Positions 62,023 through 64,000 of a stretch of DNA of 64,000 nt are shown here, piece after piece (the first letter of the stretch is position 1; each line of letters begins with the position of its first letter). Origin of the DNA: Thermotogota bacterium (GTDB lineage: Bacteria > Thermotogota > Thermotogae > Petrotogales > Petrotogaceae). A program made the position numbers and the translations under genes. The notes under the pieces were generated by a model, which saw nothing but the letters and a program-made list of their open reading frames with translations, was not told the origin of the DNA and did no database searches. The stretch is from positions 62,001 to 126,000 of the forward strand of contig JAKOZG010000027.1 in NCBI GenBank assembly GCA_029780115.1, read 5' to 3'.

Positions 62023-63012
62023 TTGCATGATGTTGACGAAAAAGTGGTTGCTTCTGAAATAAAAAAGAGTAATAATATATTGTTGGTGGGTCATATTCTT
62101 CCTGATGGAGATGCTGTTAGCTCCTTAGTTTCTATGTCCTTAGGGCTAGAAAAACTTGGTAAGAGAACTTTGGCTATTATTGATGATGAGATTGGAGAGT
62201 ATCTTTTAGAATTTCCATTGGTTAAAGAGAAGATAAAAAGATTAGATAGCGAAATCGAGCAAATGATGTTTAATGAGTTTGATTTAATGTTAATCTTAGA
62301 TGCTTCCTCCCCTGATAGAATAGGAAGAATAGAGAAGTATTTAAGCTATTTTCATGTTATCGTCATTGATCATCATATTACCAACACATACTATGGAAAT
62401 ATCAATTGGGTTGATCCATCTATGGGAGCAACTGCACAGATGATTTACAAGCTATTAAGCTTTTTAAATGTTGATTATGATGAGCAATTAGCTACGATGA
62501 ATTTACTTGGTATTGCAACGGATACAGGATTTTTTAAGTATGAAAATACTGGAGCTGAAACATTTAGAGTAGCTGCAAGTTTGACAGAAAAAGGAGCTAA
62601 TATTAGTTATATTTCTAACAGAATTCATGGAAATACTCCCGTAGAACATATTTATTTATATAGGGACGTTATCTCAAAACTCAAATTGGCATCAAAAGGT
62701 ATGATTGCTTATTCTTTAATAACACTTGGTATGCTTTCCAAATATAATATTCTTCCGAAAGATTCTCCATCCCTTGTGGAAAATCTTCGTTCGATTAAAG
62801 GAGTAGAAGTAGCTATGGTCTTTCAAGAGTACGAAAAGAATTTGTACCACGTTTCTCTTAGATCGAAGGAATGGGCTGATGTGTCAAAAATTGCTTTAGA
62901 ATTTGGAGGGGGAGGTCATCCGAGGGCAGCTGGATTTTCCATTAGGACAGATAATATTGATTTTGAAATACAGAAAATAGTCGAATATATAACGAATTTT
63001 TTGGAAAATTAA
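62023..63012 (+). CDS. DHH/DHHA1 phosphoesterase (NrnA-like oligoribonuclease/pAp phosphatase)
   Basis: The 329-residue protein has the DHH-type metal motifs GHILPDGDAVSS, LILDASSPDRIG, VIDHHITN and ATDTGFFKYENTG, and the DHHA1 C-terminal GGGGHPRAAGF. It probably degrades nano-RNA and dephosphorylates 3'-phosphoadenosine 5'-phosphate, and NrnA-like enzymes can also finish cyclic di-GMP breakdown (pGpG). The TTG start follows AGGGGGA by seven bases. It completes RNA decay begun by PNPase encoded 4 kb upstream. Confidence 0.92.
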   Translation: MHDVDEKVVASEIKKSNNILLVGHILPDGDAVSSLVSMSLGLEKLGKRTLAIIDDEIGEYLLEFPLVKEKIKRLDSEIEQMMFNEFDLMLILDASSPDRIGRIEKYLSYFHVIVIDHHITNTYYGNINWVDPSMGATAQMIYKLLSFLNVDYDEQLATMNLLGIATDTGFFKYENTGAETFRVAASLTEKGANISYISNRIHGNTPVEHIYLYRDVISKLKLASKGMIAYSLITLGMLSKYNILPKDSPSLVENLRSIKGVEVAMVFQEYEKNLYHVSLRSKEWADVSKIALEFGGGGHPRAAGFSIRTDNIDFEIQKIVEYITNFLEN

Positions 63013-63019
63013 ATTGTAT

Positions 63020-63047
63020 TTGTACTGACTTTTTTCCCATATATAAT
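63020..63047 (+). promoter_or_regulatory. promoter of the terminal exported protein gene
   Basis: TTGTAC (63020-63025) and TATAAT (63042-63047) are 16 bases apart, about 50 bases before the next start. Confidence 0.45.
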
Positions 63048-63095
63048 TATATAAAATTAACCTATTAACATTGAAAAAAAGGAGGAAAAAGTATC

Positions 63096-64000
63096 ATGCC
63101 CACAAAAAAAAGGGGAAAGGAAATTTTTTTGATTTTTATTTTAACAATCATTTTCGCTTTTTCTGTTTTTTCTCAGGACATTTTAGAAATTATACCTTCG
63201 GAATCAAAAGCTGTTTTTTATTTTAAAGATTTAACAAGCGTATACAACGATTTGAAATCAGTGCCAACTACTAAAAGTTTACTGCTAGAACCATTTAATG
63301 GTGAAATGCTTATATCTGCTTTAATGCAGATGTACTTTGGAGCCTTGAAGGTTGATTACCAAAATTTTATGAACCAATTGGATATGGTTGATCTTTCTGT
63401 ATTTATTCAGGAGAGTAGCGAAAAAAACTATTCTTTTGGGTTTGTTATCGGTCCAATGAAAGATATAAAGGCATTTTCTTCTGATTTGAATTTATTATTA
63501 GAACCAATAGAAAATTCTGGTTTTAATCTAAAGTTTATTCAGCAAATCTTAGATAATGCAGACTATTTGGTTATTGTACAAGATGAAAGATTATATGAAT
63601 CCTCAAAAAAAGGTGTGGAACAACTAAGTAATCTAACCCAGGGGAAAAATGGATTATATTATATAGTAAATACTGAAGATTATCAAGGTAATGGGTATTT
63701 TTATGTTCAAGATAACTTAATGATAGGCAAAAGTATGGGTAATTATAATCCTGATTATGTTGATAAGAGTTTTGTTAAAGAACCGAGTGAATACCCATTT
63801 TTTGATAATTTGTTTTTTGTCTCTGGTTTTATTCCAAGAGATTTAGATCCTTTTGCAAGTATAATAAGCAATTTTATGGATTATCAGACATTAAAGAATA
63901 TTTTTGCATTATCAAATGGAGTAGAAGTTAATGCTAATATATTATCTATTAATACCAATGAAAGTTTTTCAAAAATTTCTGATAATAACTACATTAAGTT
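63096..64000 (+). CDS. exported protein of unknown function, 3'-truncated
   Basis: The frame opens at ATG 63096 (AAAGGAGGAAAAA upstream) and stays open to the window edge, 301 residues. After a signal peptide (EIFLIFILTIIFAFSVFSQ) it continues DILEIIPSESKAVFYFKDLTSVYNDLKSVPTTKSLL, a pattern like secreted DUF3352-type proteins in which a residue-style opening (P.ES...FYFKDL..V) is shared; the likeness is weak. No catalytic motif is seen. It has its own promoter. Confidence 0.75.
   Translation, partial: MPTKKRGKEIFLIFILTIIFAFSVFSQDILEIIPSESKAVFYFKDLTSVYNDLKSVPTTKSLLLEPFNGEMLISALMQMYFGALKVDYQNFMNQLDMVDLSVFIQESSEKNYSFGFVIGPMKDIKAFSSDLNLLLEPIENSGFNLKFIQQILDNADYLVIVQDERLYESSKKGVEQLSNLTQGKNGLYYIVNTEDYQGNGYFYVQDNLMIGKSMGNYNPDYVDKSFVKEPSEYPFFDNLFFVSGFIPRDLDPFASIISNFMDYQTLKNIFALSNGVEVNANILSINTNESFSKISDNNYIK

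Overview
The window looks like a stretch of chromosome from a low-GC thermophilic anaerobe of the Thermotogota, most likely near Petrotoga and relatives. This is a family-level judgement. It rests on the AT-rich coding style, frequent TTG starts, a ROK-regulated sugar ABC locus, an alanine-racemase-fold ornithine/lysine decarboxylase, a zinc-type ribosomal protein S18 and two signal-peptide proteins that look like outer (toga) beta-barrels. Gene density is high. I see no phage, IS element, CRISPR array or rRNA.

Left part (1-22053): a truncated PfkB sugar kinase, then cutC and an aspartate-family run hom-thrC-aspA-malic enzyme (1995-7040). Next come two back-to-back transcription units. Leftward is a ROK regulator with two Gfo/Idh/MocA oxidoreductases and a TIM-barrel isomerase/epimerase (7084-11426). 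Rightward is a sugar-type ABC importer (binding protein and two permeases, no ATPase) embedded with five phosphoesterases (11935-20811): a lipoprotein phosphodiesterase, an exported alkaline phosphatase, an exported EEP-fold phosphatase/phosphodiesterase, a cytoplasmic phosphodiesterase and a PHP-domain enzyme. Together they look like a phosphorylated-polyol or sugar phosphodiester scavenging system, perhaps for inositol phosphodiesters. This is the most interesting locus in the window. An ornithine/lysine decarboxylase faces it.

Middle (22259-40779): tRNA-Leu(CAG), an MFS transporter whose natural start may be ACG, a GAF protein resembling free-methionine-sulfoxide reductase, a Nudix hydrolase, glycerate 2-kinase, a GGDEF protein, an aldo/keto reductase, dihydrolipoyl dehydrogenase with an AhpD-like protein, tRNA-Pro(CGG), a PP-loop ATPase with three candidate cluster cysteines, an AEC transporter, an ABC-2 exporter pair, and a leftward set with a U32 protein, a beta-barrel protein, an AI-2E family permease, DUF4416 and a RodZ-like protein.

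Right part (40948-64000), nearly all rightward: a methylmalonyl-CoA module (mutase large and small subunits, MeaB, epimerase, carboxyltransferase, OadG-like subunit, biotin carrier) without its membrane beta subunit; a beta-barrel protein; rpsF-ssb-rpsR, rplI, an MBL hydrolase, NfeD and stomatin; a thioredoxin-like oxidoreductase with thioredoxin reductase; rpsO-pnp with two tiny leader ORFs between them; then an M16 peptidase, an HD-GYP-like protein, a DtxR-family regulator, purine nucleoside phosphorylase, an NrnA-like DHH phosphoesterase and a truncated exported protein.

Non-coding signals include a 50-bp perfect palindrome after pnp, a switch-like alternative hairpin region at 14791-14895, a three-copy degenerate intergenic repeat (32.1, 35.9 and 42.7 kb), a 28-bp operator-like palindrome before cutC, a consensus rpsO promoter and several bidirectional terminators. 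Several gene starts are moved from the longest ORF on Shine-Dalgarno spacing.
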